Origin: Holophagales bacterium
GTDB taxonomy: Bacteria; Acidobacteriota; Thermoanaerobaculia; Multivoradales; Multivoraceae
Direction of reading: 5' to 3'
Assembly (NCBI GenBank): GCA_009836625.1
Contig: VXVC01000004.1
Location: 829,037-893,036 of the forward strand
DNA: 64,000 bases
Shown here: in pieces, positions 54,971 to 64,000 of the stretch
Position numbering within the stretch: the first letter of the stretch is position 1
Layout of the letters: each line of letters starts with the position of its first letter
Program-made: the position numbers and the translations under genes
The notes under the pieces: model-generated
Told to the model about the DNA's origin: nothing
What the model saw: the letters and a program-made list of their open reading frames with translations, nothing else
Database searches by the model: none

Positions 54971-57865
54971 ATGAGCGAGCAGACCGGGTTGCACAGCCTC
55001 TCCCTCGACTACGTCGAAGCGCTTCTGGCCGACTATCGCCGCGACCCGGCGTCGCTCGACCCGGCCTGGCGCCGGTACTTCGACGCCCTGGCAGCCAGCG
55101 GCGAGCTGGGCAACGACGCGATCGGACCGGAGCTGCAGCCCTCTACCCTGTTCGGCGGCAACGGCGAAACGGCGCGCCCGGTCGCGGCTTCGCCGGCAAC
55201 TCCGTCGCCCACCGAACCGAGGCCTGCCCCGCCACCCGCCGCGTCGGCGCCCACGAGCGCATCCCCAGCCCTGACCGGGGACGTCGAACTGCAGCGCCGC
55301 GTCGACGACATGATCCGCAACTACCGGATCCGCGGTCACCTGTACGCCGACATCAACCCGCTCCGCAACCCGCCCGTGCTGCCGGAGGAACTCGAGCTCG
55401 AGGGTCTGGGCATCCGCGAGAGCGACCTGGACCGCACGGTGTCGACGGCTGGCATTCCCGGCGCCGATACGGCAACGGTGCGCGAACTGCTCGAGCGCAT
55501 GCGCGAAACGTACTGCAAGTACATCAGCGCCGAGTTCATGCACATCGACGACCTGGAGGTCCGCTCATGGCTCCAGGAGCGGATGGAGGTCAGCCGCAAC
55601 CGGGTCCAGCTCAGCCGCCGCGAACAGGTGCGCATCCTGAAGAAACTGATCGACGCCGCGGTGTTCGAGGAGTTCATCCAGAAGAAGTACCTTGGCGCCA
55701 AGAGCTTCTCGCTCGAGGGCGCGGAGAGCCTGATTCCTCTCCTCGACCTGGCGATCGAGAAAGTGGCCGCGCAGGGCGCGATAGAGATCGTCTTCGGGAT
55801 GTCCCACCGCGGCCGCCTGAACGTGCTGGCCAACATCATCGGCAAGCCGACCCGGGACATCTTCCGCGAGTTCGAGGACCTCGACGCGGAGCAGTACACG
55901 GGCGGCGGCGACGTCAAGTACCACATGGGGCACTCGAGCGACTGGACCACGGATCAGGGCCGCAGGATCCACCTGTCCCTTTCGTTCAACCCGAGCCACC
56001 TCGAGTTCATCAACCCGGTGGCGATGGGCCGCGTGCGCGCCAAACAGGACCGGATCGGCAACGAACTGCGCGACCGGGCGGTGCTGTTCCTCATCCACGG
56101 CGACGCCGCCTTTGCCGGCGAGGGAATCGTCCAGGAGTCGCTCAACCTGTCCGAGCTTCCCCCCTACCACATCGGGGGCGCGTTCCATGTCGTCGTCAAC
56201 AACCAGATCGGCTTCACAACGCCGCCCGAGAGCTCACGCTCGAACACCTACTGCACCGACGTCGCGAAGATGCTCCAGGCGCCGATCTTCCACGTCAACG
56301 GCGAGCAGCCGGAGGCGGTGGCCCAGGTCGTCAACGTGGCCCTGGACTTCCGCCAGCGCTACCGTCGCGATGTCATCATCGACCTCTACTGCTACCGGCG
56401 GCGTGGGCACAACGAGGGCGACGAGCCGGCTTTCACCCAGCCCATCCTCTACGACGGAATCCGGGCCCGGGATCCGGTCCGGGTCCACTACCTGGAGCAC
56501 CTGCTCGAACTCGGCGAGATCAAGCCCGAGGAGGCGGACATCCACATCGAGCGCGAGGAGAAGCGCCTCGAGGGGGCTCTCGCCACCGCCCGCCGGATGA
56601 ACGAGAAGACGAGTCCGCAGGCCTACGACGGCGTCTGGAACGCCTTCGTCGGCGGGCGCATGGAGGAGATCCCGGAACCGGAGACCGGAGTCGACCAGGG
56701 CAAGCTGATCGACTACCTGAGGCGGATGGTGGTGCTGCCCGAGGGATTCAACCTGCACCGCAACCTGCGGCGCTTCCTCGCCGCCCGCGCCGACATGGCG
56801 GACGGCAAGCGGCCCGTCGACTGGGCCGCGGCCGAGGCGCTCGCGTTCGCCGTCACCGCCGACTCGGGCAACCGGGTACGGCTGAGCGGCCAGGACTGCG
56901 AGCGCGGGACGTTCAGCCAGCGGCACGCCGTGCTGCACGACCGGGTGACCGACTACAACCACCGGCCGCTCATGAACATCGCCGAGAACCAGGAGCCGGT
57001 CGAGATCTTCAACAGCCCGCTGTCGGAGGCCGGCGTGCTCGGTTTCGAGTACGGCTTCAGCCTGGACTACCCGGACGGCCTCGTGCTCTGGGAAGCCCAG
57101 TTCGGCGACTTCGTCAACGCGGCCCAGGTGATCATCGACCAGTTCATCACCAGCGCCGAGGACAAGTGGAACCGGCTGAGCGGCCTCGTCATCCTGCTGC
57201 CCCACGGCTTCGAGGGCCAGGGGCCCGAGCACTCGAGCGCCCGCGTCGAGCGCTGGCTGCTGCTCGCCGCCGAAGAGAACATGCAGATCGTCTACCCGTC
57301 GACTCCGGCGCAGTACTTCCACCTGCTACGCCGCCAGGTTGAACGCGCCCAGCGCAAGCCGCTCGTCGTCTTCACCCCGAAGAGCCTGCTGCGCCGACGG
57401 GAAGTCGGATCGTCCCTGGCCGAGCTCGCCGGCGGCCGGTTCCAGCCTGTCCTGCCCGATCCGTCGTTTGCCAGCGACGGGGATCGGGCGCAGGTGCGAC
57501 GAGTCCTCCTCTGCGCCGGCAAGGTCTTCTACGACCTCGACGCCCACCGCCAGGAAACCGGAGCGCACGATCACGCCATCCTGCGAATGGAGCAGTTCTA
57601 CCCCGCCCCGAAGGAGGAACTCGACGCCGCGCTGGCCGCGTTCCCGGACGACGCCGAAATCCGCTGGGTGCAGGAGGAACCGCGGAACATGGGCGCCTGG
57701 TCGTACCTGCGGCTCAACTTCGGCTTCCTGATGGGTGGCCGGCCGCTGTCGGGTGTGTACCGTCCGCAGTCGGCGAGTCCGGCGACCGGTTCTCCGAGCA
57801 GCCACAAGCTGGAGCAACAGCAACTGATGGAAGCGGCGTTCGCCGAGTCGGCAGAATCTGCGTGA
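54971..57865 (+). CDS. sucA: 2-oxoglutarate dehydrogenase E1 component
   Basis: 964-aa thiamin-diphosphate decarboxylase of the 2-oxoglutarate dehydrogenase complex. N-terminal SLDYVEALLADYRRDPASLDPAWRRYFD binding segment and a Pro/Ala-rich spacer (55-100), then FGMSHRGRLNVLANI, the ThDP motif GDAAFAGEGIVQESLN, YCYRRRGHNEGDEPAFTQP and the C-terminal HGFEGQGPEHSSARVER. Start ATG after GAGGTAGG. First gene of sucA-sucB-(spondin gene)-lpd. Confidence 0.96.
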   Translation: MSEQTGLHSLSLDYVEALLADYRRDPASLDPAWRRYFDALAASGELGNDAIGPELQPSTLFGGNGETARPVAASPATPSPTEPRPAPPPAASAPTSASPALTGDVELQRRVDDMIRNYRIRGHLYADINPLRNPPVLPEELELEGLGIRESDLDRTVSTAGIPGADTATVRELLERMRETYCKYISAEFMHIDDLEVRSWLQERMEVSRNRVQLSRREQVRILKKLIDAAVFEEFIQKKYLGAKSFSLEGAESLIPLLDLAIEKVAAQGAIEIVFGMSHRGRLNVLANIIGKPTRDIFREFEDLDAEQYTGGGDVKYHMGHSSDWTTDQGRRIHLSLSFNPSHLEFINPVAMGRVRAKQDRIGNELRDRAVLFLIHGDAAFAGEGIVQESLNLSELPPYHIGGAFHVVVNNQIGFTTPPESSRSNTYCTDVAKMLQAPIFHVNGEQPEAVAQVVNVALDFRQRYRRDVIIDLYCYRRRGHNEGDEPAFTQPILYDGIRARDPVRVHYLEHLLELGEIKPEEADIHIEREEKRLEGALATARRMNEKTSPQAYDGVWNAFVGGRMEEIPEPETGVDQGKLIDYLRRMVVLPEGFNLHRNLRRFLAARADMADGKRPVDWAAAEALAFAVTADSGNRVRLSGQDCERGTFSQRHAVLHDRVTDYNHRPLMNIAENQEPVEIFNSPLSEAGVLGFEYGFSLDYPDGLVLWEAQFGDFVNAAQVIIDQFITSAEDKWNRLSGLVILLPHGFEGQGPEHSSARVERWLLLAAEENMQIVYPSTPAQYFHLLRRQVERAQRKPLVVFTPKSLLRRREVGSSLAELAGGRFQPVLPDPSFASDGDRAQVRRVLLCAGKVFYDLDAHRQETGAHDHAILRMEQFYPAPKEELDAALAAFPDDAEIRWVQEEPRNMGAWSYLRLNFGFLMGGRPLSGVYRPQSASPATGSPSSHKLEQQQLMEAAFAESAESA

Positions 57866-57889
57866 GAATGCCCCGACCCGCGTGAGAAT
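57861..57889 (+). repeat. 20-bp-spaced direct repeat between sucA and sucB
   Basis: cgtgagaat occurs at 57861-57869 and 57881-57889, exactly 20 bp apart; the first copy overlaps the sucA stop. Two-turn spacing would suit a protein bound to one DNA face, but a short local duplication is the simpler reading. Confidence 0.4.
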
Positions 57890-57907
57890 TCCTCGAAGGC
57901 ACACCGC

Positions 57908-59272
57908 ATGACGTATGAAGTCAGAATCCCCGAGATCGGCGAGTCGGTCACGGAAGCGCTGATCATCCGCTGGATCAAACAGCCCGGCGAGGCCATCGGC
58001 AGGGACGATCCGCTCGTGGAGCTCGAGACGGACAAGGTGACCGTCGAGATGCCGTGTCCGGTAGCCGGCGTCCTGTCCGAAATCGTCTGCGCGGAGGGCG
58101 AGACGGTGCCGATCGGAGCGGTGATCGCGCGGATCGACCAGAACGCCCAGCCGACCGTGCAACCGGACGCGGCGGACGGGGCCACCGGAACCGCTACCGC
58201 CGCAACTGCCCAGGGAGACCTGCTCGCAAGCGCCGAACCGACGGCGCCGCCCGCAACCCCGGCCCCGCCGACGCCCGCGGTGGAAGCCGCCGCCCCGGCG
58301 CCCGCCCAGGCGGCCCAACCCCAGGATCCCGTCCCCGCAGCCGGCGACCGGCGCATCCTCCCGGCGGCCCGGCGCCTGATCGCGGAGCACGGTCTCGACG
58401 CCTCCCTGATCCCTGCCACCGGCAAGGGCGGCCGGCTGCTGAAGAGCGACGTGGCGGCCTGGCTGGCCACCCGCGAAGCGGAACCGGAAACGCCGACCGA
58501 AGGGGAACCGGAGGCTCCACCCGCACCGGCTCCCGCACCGCCACCGGCACCTGCCCCCACGCCCGCCGGGGAGCGCGCCGAGGAACGGGTCCCCATGACT
58601 CCCATCCGCCGCAGGATTGCCGAGCGCCTGGTCGAGTCCCAGCAGCAGGCGGCACTGCTCACGACCTTCAACGAGATCGACATGTCCGCGGTGATCGAAT
58701 TCAGGAAGCGCTACCGCGACGCCTTCGTCGAGCGGCACGAGGTCCGCCTCGGCTTCCTGTCCTTCTTCGTCAAGGCGGCCGTCGACGCCTTGCGCCGCTT
58801 CCCGCGGCTCAACGCGGAGATCTCGGGCACGGACGTCATCTACCGGAACTACTACGACATCGGCATTGCCGTGAGTACCGACCGTGGGTTGATGGTGCCC
58901 GTCCTGCGCAGCGCCGAAAGGCTGTCCTTCGCCGAAATCGAATCACACATCGGCGACTTCGCCGGTCGTGCCCGGCAAGGCCGCATCCGCATCGACGAAC
59001 TGCAGGGCGGCACCTTCACGATCACCAACGGCGGCATCTTCGGTTCCCTGCTCTCCACGCCGATCATCAACCCGCCGCAGAGCGGCGTCCTCGGCCTGCA
59101 CGCGATCCAGGATCGGCCGATGGTCGAGGGCGGCGAGGTCGTGGTCCGCCCGATGATGTACGTCGCCCTCACCTACGACCACCGCATCGTCGACGGTCGC
59201 GAGGCGGTGAGCTTCCTGGTCCGGATCAAGGAGGCGATCCAGGAGCCGGCGCGGATGCTGATCGAGGTGTAG
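57908..59272 (+). CDS. sucB: dihydrolipoyllysine succinyltransferase (2-oxoglutarate dehydrogenase E2)
   Basis: 454 aa. N-terminal lipoyl domain with Lys43 in ELETDKVTVEM, Pro/Ala linker, E1/E3-binding domain (RILPAARRLIAEHGLDASLIPATGKGGRLLKSD), second linker, then the catalytic core ending in TYDHRIVDGREAVSFL, where His and Asp catalyse acyl transfer. ATG follows AAGG. Confidence 0.95.
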   Translation: MTYEVRIPEIGESVTEALIIRWIKQPGEAIGRDDPLVELETDKVTVEMPCPVAGVLSEIVCAEGETVPIGAVIARIDQNAQPTVQPDAADGATGTATAATAQGDLLASAEPTAPPATPAPPTPAVEAAAPAPAQAAQPQDPVPAAGDRRILPAARRLIAEHGLDASLIPATGKGGRLLKSDVAAWLATREAEPETPTEGEPEAPPAPAPAPPPAPAPTPAGERAEERVPMTPIRRRIAERLVESQQQAALLTTFNEIDMSAVIEFRKRYRDAFVERHEVRLGFLSFFVKAAVDALRRFPRLNAEISGTDVIYRNYYDIGIAVSTDRGLMVPVLRSAERLSFAEIESHIGDFAGRARQGRIRIDELQGGTFTITNGGIFGSLLSTPIINPPQSGVLGLHAIQDRPMVEGGEVVVRPMMYVALTYDHRIVDGREAVSFLVRIKEAIQEPARMLIEV

Positions 59273-59277
59273 GGAAC

Positions 59278-60891
59278 TTGACGCCCCCGACCCTCAAACC
59301 CGGCTTCGCAACGGTCGCCACAGCCCTGCTGCTGGCCTTCGGATCGCCGGTTCGAGTCGACGCTCAAGGTACCGACACTGCGACCTACCAGGTGACCTTC
59401 GTGGGCAACTGGAACACCTCGAGCACGCCCGGCGGCGTCGTGGGAGGCGCTCACTTCACGACCCTGATCGGCGCCGTTCACAACGGCAACGTCACGTTCT
59501 GGGCGCCCGGCGGCACCGCGACCCCGGGCGTGGAGGGAGTCGCCGAACTCGGCGCCACCTCGACATTCAAGAGCGAGTACAACGCGGTCCCGGCCGCGAA
59601 CCGGAAAGCGCTGATCGAGGAAAGCGGGACGGGCGCGACCGGAACCTCGACTTTCACCATCGAAGCCACCCAGAGCCACCCGCTGGTGACGCTGCTGTCG
59701 ATGATCGGCCCCAGCCCGGACTGGTTCGTCGGCGTTTCGGGTCTGTCGCTGCGGAACAGCCAAGGTTGGCAGTCGCGGGTCAGCACGAACCTGTTCCCTT
59801 ACGACGCCGGAACCGAGGACGGCACGGAGTTCTCGCTCAGTAACTCGGCGACCAACCCTCAAGGCACGATTGCCAGCCTAAGGGGACAAGGGAAGTTCTC
59901 TAACGAGCCGATGGCGACGCTGACCTTCGATCTTCAGACCGCCCAACCGCCGCCGCCCGATCCTGAACCGCCGCCCGATGCCGAGCCGCTGCCCGATCCT
60001 GAACCGACGTCGCCGCCGACGTGGATAGCGCCGTACTGGCATGGCACGGGCGGGTTCGTCGCACGGCCGGCCGATGGCCGGTCCGCGATGGTCCGGCTCG
60101 AGTGCGGCGGCCTTCGACACGGGAACCGGGAGTACGCCGGCGCCGATGGCCTGATCGTGCGGGCCATTCAACGGGATGCGTGCGTCGGTGGAGATGAACG
60201 GCCGCTCCAGGGGGAACTGACCTTCGAGGGAATCGAGGACGGCGGCTGGTACTGGATCAACGGAGACCGGAATGTCGCGGTCGCTCCCCTGGTTGTCGAA
60301 GCGTCCCTGAACAGCGGGCTGAACCCTCCGGTGCCCGGAGGCGTCTCAGCGAGTCCGATGGGAGATTCGCGCTTCGTTCGCAGCGTCACCGGGAGGCTGT
60401 ACGGCACCTTGATGGTGCACGAGGGCAACGGGTTCATGGGGATCGTTCCGCACCTGACGGACATGGAAGGTGACGGGGAGCACGTCGCGCCGTATTGGCA
60501 GGGCGGCGGCGGGATCGTGGGCCGGCCGCTGGACGGCGTGTCGACGGAGGTCCGCCTTTCCTGCGGAGGCGGCGAAACGGAGACTCACACACTGGAACCC
60601 GGCGAAGACGGGACGATCGCCACGCTGCTGCCAGGCGGCTGCTTCGACAGCGACGGCAACACGGTCGGGGGCGATCTGGAAGCGGACGGATTCGAGGACG
60701 GCGCCTGGTACTGGATCAACAGCCACGTCCCGGTCGCCGCGCCTCTGGTCCGAAGGGGTTCTCAACCAGCCGCGTTGAGCGTGCCGCTGGTCCCCGACGG
60801 CGTGGAAGCGGTGGAAGGACCGTGGGGGACCTTGTTCACCCGCGGCAACCTGATGGGCATCGTCCCCAGGGTGCAGTTGGCCGCGCCGTAG
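59278..60891 (+). CDS. secreted spondin-N domain protein with two novel repeats
   Basis: 537 aa from TTG 59278, 5 nt after the sucB stop. Signal peptide (residues 1 to about 30). Spondin_N-like domain (about 35-215): TYQVTFVGNWN, GGAHFTTLIGAVHNG, HPLVTLLSMIGPSPDWFVGVSGL and DAGTEDGTEFS, all hallmarks of animal F-spondin and mindin N-domains, rare but known in bacteria. A Pro/Asp-rich linker (about 222-246) precedes two repeats (from 251 and 404, offset 153) sharing APYW(H/Q)G, RLxCGG, GxWYWIN and FMGIVP/LMGIVP, each with two cysteines. Probably an adhesive or matrix-binding protein. It splits sucB from lpd. Confidence 0.78.
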   Translation: MTPPTLKPGFATVATALLLAFGSPVRVDAQGTDTATYQVTFVGNWNTSSTPGGVVGGAHFTTLIGAVHNGNVTFWAPGGTATPGVEGVAELGATSTFKSEYNAVPAANRKALIEESGTGATGTSTFTIEATQSHPLVTLLSMIGPSPDWFVGVSGLSLRNSQGWQSRVSTNLFPYDAGTEDGTEFSLSNSATNPQGTIASLRGQGKFSNEPMATLTFDLQTAQPPPPDPEPPPDAEPLPDPEPTSPPTWIAPYWHGTGGFVARPADGRSAMVRLECGGLRHGNREYAGADGLIVRAIQRDACVGGDERPLQGELTFEGIEDGGWYWINGDRNVAVAPLVVEASLNSGLNPPVPGGVSASPMGDSRFVRSVTGRLYGTLMVHEGNGFMGIVPHLTDMEGDGEHVAPYWQGGGGIVGRPLDGVSTEVRLSCGGGETETHTLEPGEDGTIATLLPGGCFDSDGNTVGGDLEADGFEDGAWYWINSHVPVAAPLVRRGSQPAALSVPLVPDGVEAVEGPWGTLFTRGNLMGIVPRVQLAAP

Positions 60892-60920
60892 ATGCACGGC
60901 GAGCCCTGCAGCGCCAGATC

Positions 60921-62336
60921 ATGACCAGCTCCCACTACGACCTCCTCGTCATCGGCGCCGGACCCGGCGGCTATGTCGCGGCCATCCGGGCGGCCCAGCT
61001 CGGTCTTCGGACCGCTGTGGTGGACGAGCATCCGGCGGCCGGGGGCGTCTGCCTGCGGGTGGGCTGCATCCCGAGCAAGGCGCTCCTCGAATCGACCCAG
61101 CGCCTGGTCGCTGCCCGTAGCGAACTCGCCGCTCACGGCGGCGTCGCGGGCGACATCGGACTCGATCTGGCGGCGATGATGAAGCGCAAGGACCGCGTCG
61201 TCACTACTCTCACCCGCGGCGTCTCGTCGCTGCTCAAGAAGAACGGGATCGACCACATCCAGGGCCGGGCGCGTGTCGCCGGAGTCGACGGCCAACTGCG
61301 CATGGTCGTCGTAGCGGCCGGCGACGGCGAGCAGATGCTTCAGGCCCGCAACGTGATCGTCGCCACGGGCTCCCGGCCCGCCAGCCTCCCCGGTATCGAA
61401 CTGGACGGCGACCGCATCGGGACCAGCACGGAAGCGCTGGCGTACGCCGATGTGCCGGAGCGGCTCGTCGTGATCGGCGCCGGTTACATCGGGCTCGAAC
61501 TGGGTGCGGTCTGGAACCGGTTGGGCTCCAACGTCGTCGTGCTCGAGTACCTCGATCGCATCCTGCCCGGCGCCGACGCCGAGATCGCGGCCGCCGCCGC
61601 GAAGATCTTCGCCCGCCAGGGTCTGGACATCCGGCTCGGCTGCCGGGTCCTGGGTGCGGCGGTCAACGACGGCAAGGAAGCCGCCGGCTGCGTCGTCGAG
61701 GTCGAAGGCCAGGACCCGATCGAGTGCGACCGCGTTCTCGTCGCCGTCGGGCGAACGCCGATCAGCGACGGTCTGGGACTGAAGGAAGCAGGCGTTGCGG
61801 TGGACGAGCACGGCTTCATCCAAGTCGACGAGCGTTTCGCCACCTCGGCGCCGGGCGTCTTCGCCATAGGCGACGTGATCGGCGGACAGCAACTCGCCCA
61901 CAAGGCCGAAGAGGAGGGCATGGCCTGCGTCGAGGGCATCACCGGCGGCTACGTCCACATCGACTACGACGCGATCCCCGGCATCGTCTACACCGAGCCC
62001 GAAGTCGCCTCCGTCGGCAGAACGGAAGAGCAACTGCGGGAAGCCGGCACCCCTTACCGCAAGGGCACCTTTCCGTTCCGGGCTATCGGCCGCGCTCGCG
62101 CCACCGGCAGCCTCGAGGGGTTCGTCAAGATCCTGGCGCACGCCGAGACGGACGCGATCCTCGGCGTTCACATCCTGGGCAGCCACGCCGGCGACCTGAT
62201 CGCCGAAGCGGTGGCGGCGATCAGTTTCGGCGCCTCGGCGGAGGATCTCTTCCGCACCAGTCACGCCCATCCAACACTCGCGGAAGCGATCAAGGAGGCC
62301 GCGCTGGCCGTCCACGACCGGGCGATCCACATGTAG
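60921..62336 (+). CDS. lpd: dihydrolipoyl dehydrogenase (E3)
   Basis: 471-aa FAD disulfide oxidoreductase that re-oxidises lipoamide of the 2-oxoglutarate (and possibly pyruvate) dehydrogenase complex. FAD motif GAGPGGYVAA, redox pair GGVCLRVGCIPSKAL, NAD motif GAGYIGLELG, and C-terminal HAHPTLAEAIKEAAL with the catalytic His-Glu. ATG at 60921 with no strong ribosome site. Confidence 0.95.
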   Translation: MTSSHYDLLVIGAGPGGYVAAIRAAQLGLRTAVVDEHPAAGGVCLRVGCIPSKALLESTQRLVAARSELAAHGGVAGDIGLDLAAMMKRKDRVVTTLTRGVSSLLKKNGIDHIQGRARVAGVDGQLRMVVVAAGDGEQMLQARNVIVATGSRPASLPGIELDGDRIGTSTEALAYADVPERLVVIGAGYIGLELGAVWNRLGSNVVVLEYLDRILPGADAEIAAAAAKIFARQGLDIRLGCRVLGAAVNDGKEAAGCVVEVEGQDPIECDRVLVAVGRTPISDGLGLKEAGVAVDEHGFIQVDERFATSAPGVFAIGDVIGGQQLAHKAEEEGMACVEGITGGYVHIDYDAIPGIVYTEPEVASVGRTEEQLREAGTPYRKGTFPFRAIGRARATGSLEGFVKILAHAETDAILGVHILGSHAGDLIAEAVAAISFGASAEDLFRTSHAHPTLAEAIKEAALAVHDRAIHM

Positions 62337-62339
62337 ACT
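62334..62339 (+). promoter_or_regulatory. candidate -10 (TAGACT), leaderless arrangement
   Basis: TAGACT, the same hexamer as in the TetR promoter, ends 9 nt before the ATG at 62349 and overlaps the lpd stop. No clear -35. Confidence 0.4.
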
Positions 62340-62348
62340 CCAGCGATC

Positions 62349-64000
62349 ATGAAAAGCACTCGTACCCCTTTCAGCCTGGCGCTGCTCGCCGCCTTCTTCC
62401 TGATCGCCTCGCCGCTTGCCGCTCAGGAACCCGCCGAACCCGCCGAACCCGCCGCCGAGGAAGACCAGGCCGCCGAAGAGGGCGCCGAGGAGGAAGAGAA
62501 GCCCCCGATCCCGCCCGGCGCCGAGCTCAAGGTCTCCCCCACCGAACTGACCCTCGAGGTCGGCGACAAGGCGAACCTGACCGCCACTGTCGTCGGCGCG
62601 GACGGCGAGACGATCGAGGGAGTCGACGTCGTCTTCTTCTCCCGCAACCGTCGCCGGCTCGGAGTCAACCCGGCCGGCGAGGTCGAAGCCCACGGCCCGG
62701 GCAACGTCAAGGTCATCGCCCTGGTGCCGAAGGAGGCGGAGGACGAACCGCGGCGGGCGGAGGCCCTGCTCCGGGTGGAGGTCGACGTTACGATCCCGAA
62801 TCCGCCGGTCGAGAGCGTTGAGATCGTCGGACTCCCGGGCGCCTTCTACAGCGGCACGCACCTGACGTTGCAGGCCCGTGTCGTGGACATCACGGATGTC
62901 GTGCGCGACGACGTCGAGGTCGTCTACTCGAGTTCGAACTCCGGCGTCGTGGAGCCGGACGGATTCGGCGGTCTGGACCTGGTGGCTCCCGGCACGGCGA
63001 CCCTCACCGCAACCGCCGAAGACGCGACCTCCCAGGTTGACATCCGGGTCGCACAGAACCCGACGCGGCGCATCGAGCTGACCGCCTCCGCGGAGGAAGC
63101 GCGCACCGGCGACGTTGTCCGGTTCGAGGCCGTCGGGCTCGACGCCTCCGGCAATGAGGTGGAGGACCTGTCCATCCGCTTCCTGGTGGCCGGCCGGGCC
63201 GCGAACCGCATCCTGGCCCCCGGCGCCACCGCCCAGATCGAACAGGACGGCGCCTTCGTCGCGGAGCGTTCGGGCATCTACACCGTTACGGCGCTGGCCG
63301 GCAGCCACTCCGACAGCGTGCCGGTGCGGGTGACGCCCAGGCGGGTGAACAAGGAGATCGAGTTCGTCGGCCAGGGCAAGGTCCACGATCGCCGCACCTC
63401 CGACCTCTGGGTCTGGGAGGGCACGGACGGCCGGGACTACGCGATCACCGGCACCTGGGGCGCCGAGGGTCACGCCTACATCTGGGACGTGACGAACCCC
63501 GAGAGCATCGTGCTCATCGACGCGGTGCGCGTCGACGCGCGGACCGTGAACGACGTCAAGGTTTCCGAGGATGGCCGGATCGCGGTGATCAGCCGCGAGG
63601 GCGCCTCCGACCGAAAGAACGGACTCGTCGTTCTCGACGTTTCCGAGCCGCAGGTCGGCGTGCGCATCCTGTCCCGGTTCGACGACCAGTTGCGCGGCGG
63701 GGTCCACAACGTGTTCATCCACGAAGAGCATGTCTACGCCCTGTCGAACGGCCGCCGCTTCGACGTGATCAGCGTCGAGGATCCGACCCAGCCCCACCGC
63801 GTCGGCCGCTTCGAGCTCGACACGCCGGGACACTCGATCCATGATGTCTGGATCGTTGACGGCGTCGCTTTCAGCTCCAACTGGGAGGACGGCGTCGTCG
63901 CGATCGACGTCGGCGGCGCCGGCATGGGAGGCGCGCCGAACAACCCGGTCAAGCTCGGCAGCTACGCCTACCCGAGCGGCTGGAACCACGCCGCCTACCC
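62349..64000 (+). CDS. secreted Ig-like / LVIVD-repeat protein (C-terminus beyond window)
   Basis: 550 residues present, open to the right edge. Signal peptide ends at LAAQ (26), then a Pro/Glu/Ala-rich stretch (27-55) and two to three bacterial Ig-like (BIG2-like) modules (58-345; LTLEVGDKANLTATVVG, SGTHLTLQARVVD and GDVVRFEAVGLDASG). From about 360 come LVIVD-type beta-propeller blades (HAYIWDVTNPESIVLIDAV, LVVLDVSEPQVG, RFDVISVEDPTQPHRVGRFE). Such proteins are cell-surface or secreted; function unknown. Confidence 0.8.
   Translation, partial: MKSTRTPFSLALLAAFFLIASPLAAQEPAEPAEPAAEEDQAAEEGAEEEEKPPIPPGAELKVSPTELTLEVGDKANLTATVVGADGETIEGVDVVFFSRNRRRLGVNPAGEVEAHGPGNVKVIALVPKEAEDEPRRAEALLRVEVDVTIPNPPVESVEIVGLPGAFYSGTHLTLQARVVDITDVVRDDVEVVYSSSNSGVVEPDGFGGLDLVAPGTATLTATAEDATSQVDIRVAQNPTRRIELTASAEEARTGDVVRFEAVGLDASGNEVEDLSIRFLVAGRAANRILAPGATAQIEQDGAFVAERSGIYTVTALAGSHSDSVPVRVTPRRVNKEIEFVGQGKVHDRRTSDLWVWEGTDGRDYAITGTWGAEGHAYIWDVTNPESIVLIDAVRVDARTVNDVKVSEDGRIAVISREGASDRKNGLVVLDVSEPQVGVRILSRFDDQLRGGVHNVFIHEEHVYALSNGRRFDVISVEDPTQPHRVGRFELDTPGHSIHDVWIVDGVAFSSNWEDGVVAIDVGGAGMGGAPNNPVKLGSYAYPSGWNHAAY

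Noticed and set aside
60762..63989. 1075-codon antisense open frame across lpd and the Ig/LVIVD gene
   Set aside because: It is the mirror of two real genes; its composition is Arg/Asp/Gly/Val-rich with no domains.

Overview
This is a gene-dense, very GC-rich bacterial chromosome segment of about 47 protein genes. Both edges cut a gene. I see no tRNA, rRNA, insertion sequence, phage or CRISPR. A secreted protein with the Acidobacteria-type VWFA-related domain, several M16/M20/GGT-type peptidases, class II DAHP synthase, and an ETF:menaquinone-oxidoreductase-like protein beside etfBA together suggest an aerobic, heterotrophic, diderm member of the Acidobacteriota or a close relative. A marine or host-associated lifestyle is possible (haloalkane dehalogenase, spondin-domain protein), but this placement is inference.

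Layout. 1-6.8 kb: a left-truncated LinB/DhaA-type haloalkane dehalogenase, a 355-bp intergenic element with a perfect 35-bp inverted repeat, a VWFA-related secreted protein, then a MoxR-VWA fusion and a second MoxR ATPase, and a secreted protein of unknown function. 6.9-10.9 kb: two-subunit molybdenum hydroxylase (form-II CoxS/CoxL-like, no CoxM) and a DUF3187-like outer-membrane protein. 10.8-18.2 kb: M20 amidohydrolase, zinc alcohol dehydrogenase, gamma-glutamyltransferase and a two-domain M16 lipoprotein peptidase. 18.2-25.0 kb: a complete RND tripartite efflux operon plus a small unknown gene. 25.1-36.1 kb: a co-directional minus-strand run (HyuA, transglutaminase-like/TPR lipoprotein, DUF4126, MurJ, PilZ-TM-AMIN fusion, class II DAHP synthase, YhhQ-type transporter, TerB-like, acyl-CoA-dehydrogenase-like). 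36.2-43.6 kb: aminotransferase, TrpS, a two-part sodium:solute symporter, isoaspartyl peptidase/asparaginase and propionyl-CoA synthetase. 43.6-48.5 kb: membrane Fe-S ETF:quinone oxidoreductase, TetR regulator, EtfB and EtfA, which together look like an acyl-CoA oxidation electron pathway. 48.5-54.9 kb: autotransporter-like barrel, ArgG, MATE exporter and two YejB/YejE-like ABC permeases. 55.0-62.3 kb: the 2-oxoglutarate dehydrogenase set sucA-sucB-lpd, interrupted by a secreted spondin-N protein. 62.3 kb-end: a secreted Ig-like plus LVIVD-repeat protein cut by the right edge.

The most unusual points are: (i) the MoxR-VWA fusion plus second MoxR, both with altered Walker B acids, next to a molybdenum hydroxylase; (ii) a PilZ-TM-AMIN protein co-translated with MurJ; (iii) the spondin-domain protein with a new tandem repeat inside the 2-oxoglutarate dehydrogenase operon; (iv) a recurrent -10-like hexamer only 7-9 nt before many start codons, which suggests widespread leaderless transcription and includes a 9-codon leader ORF in front of the TetR gene.
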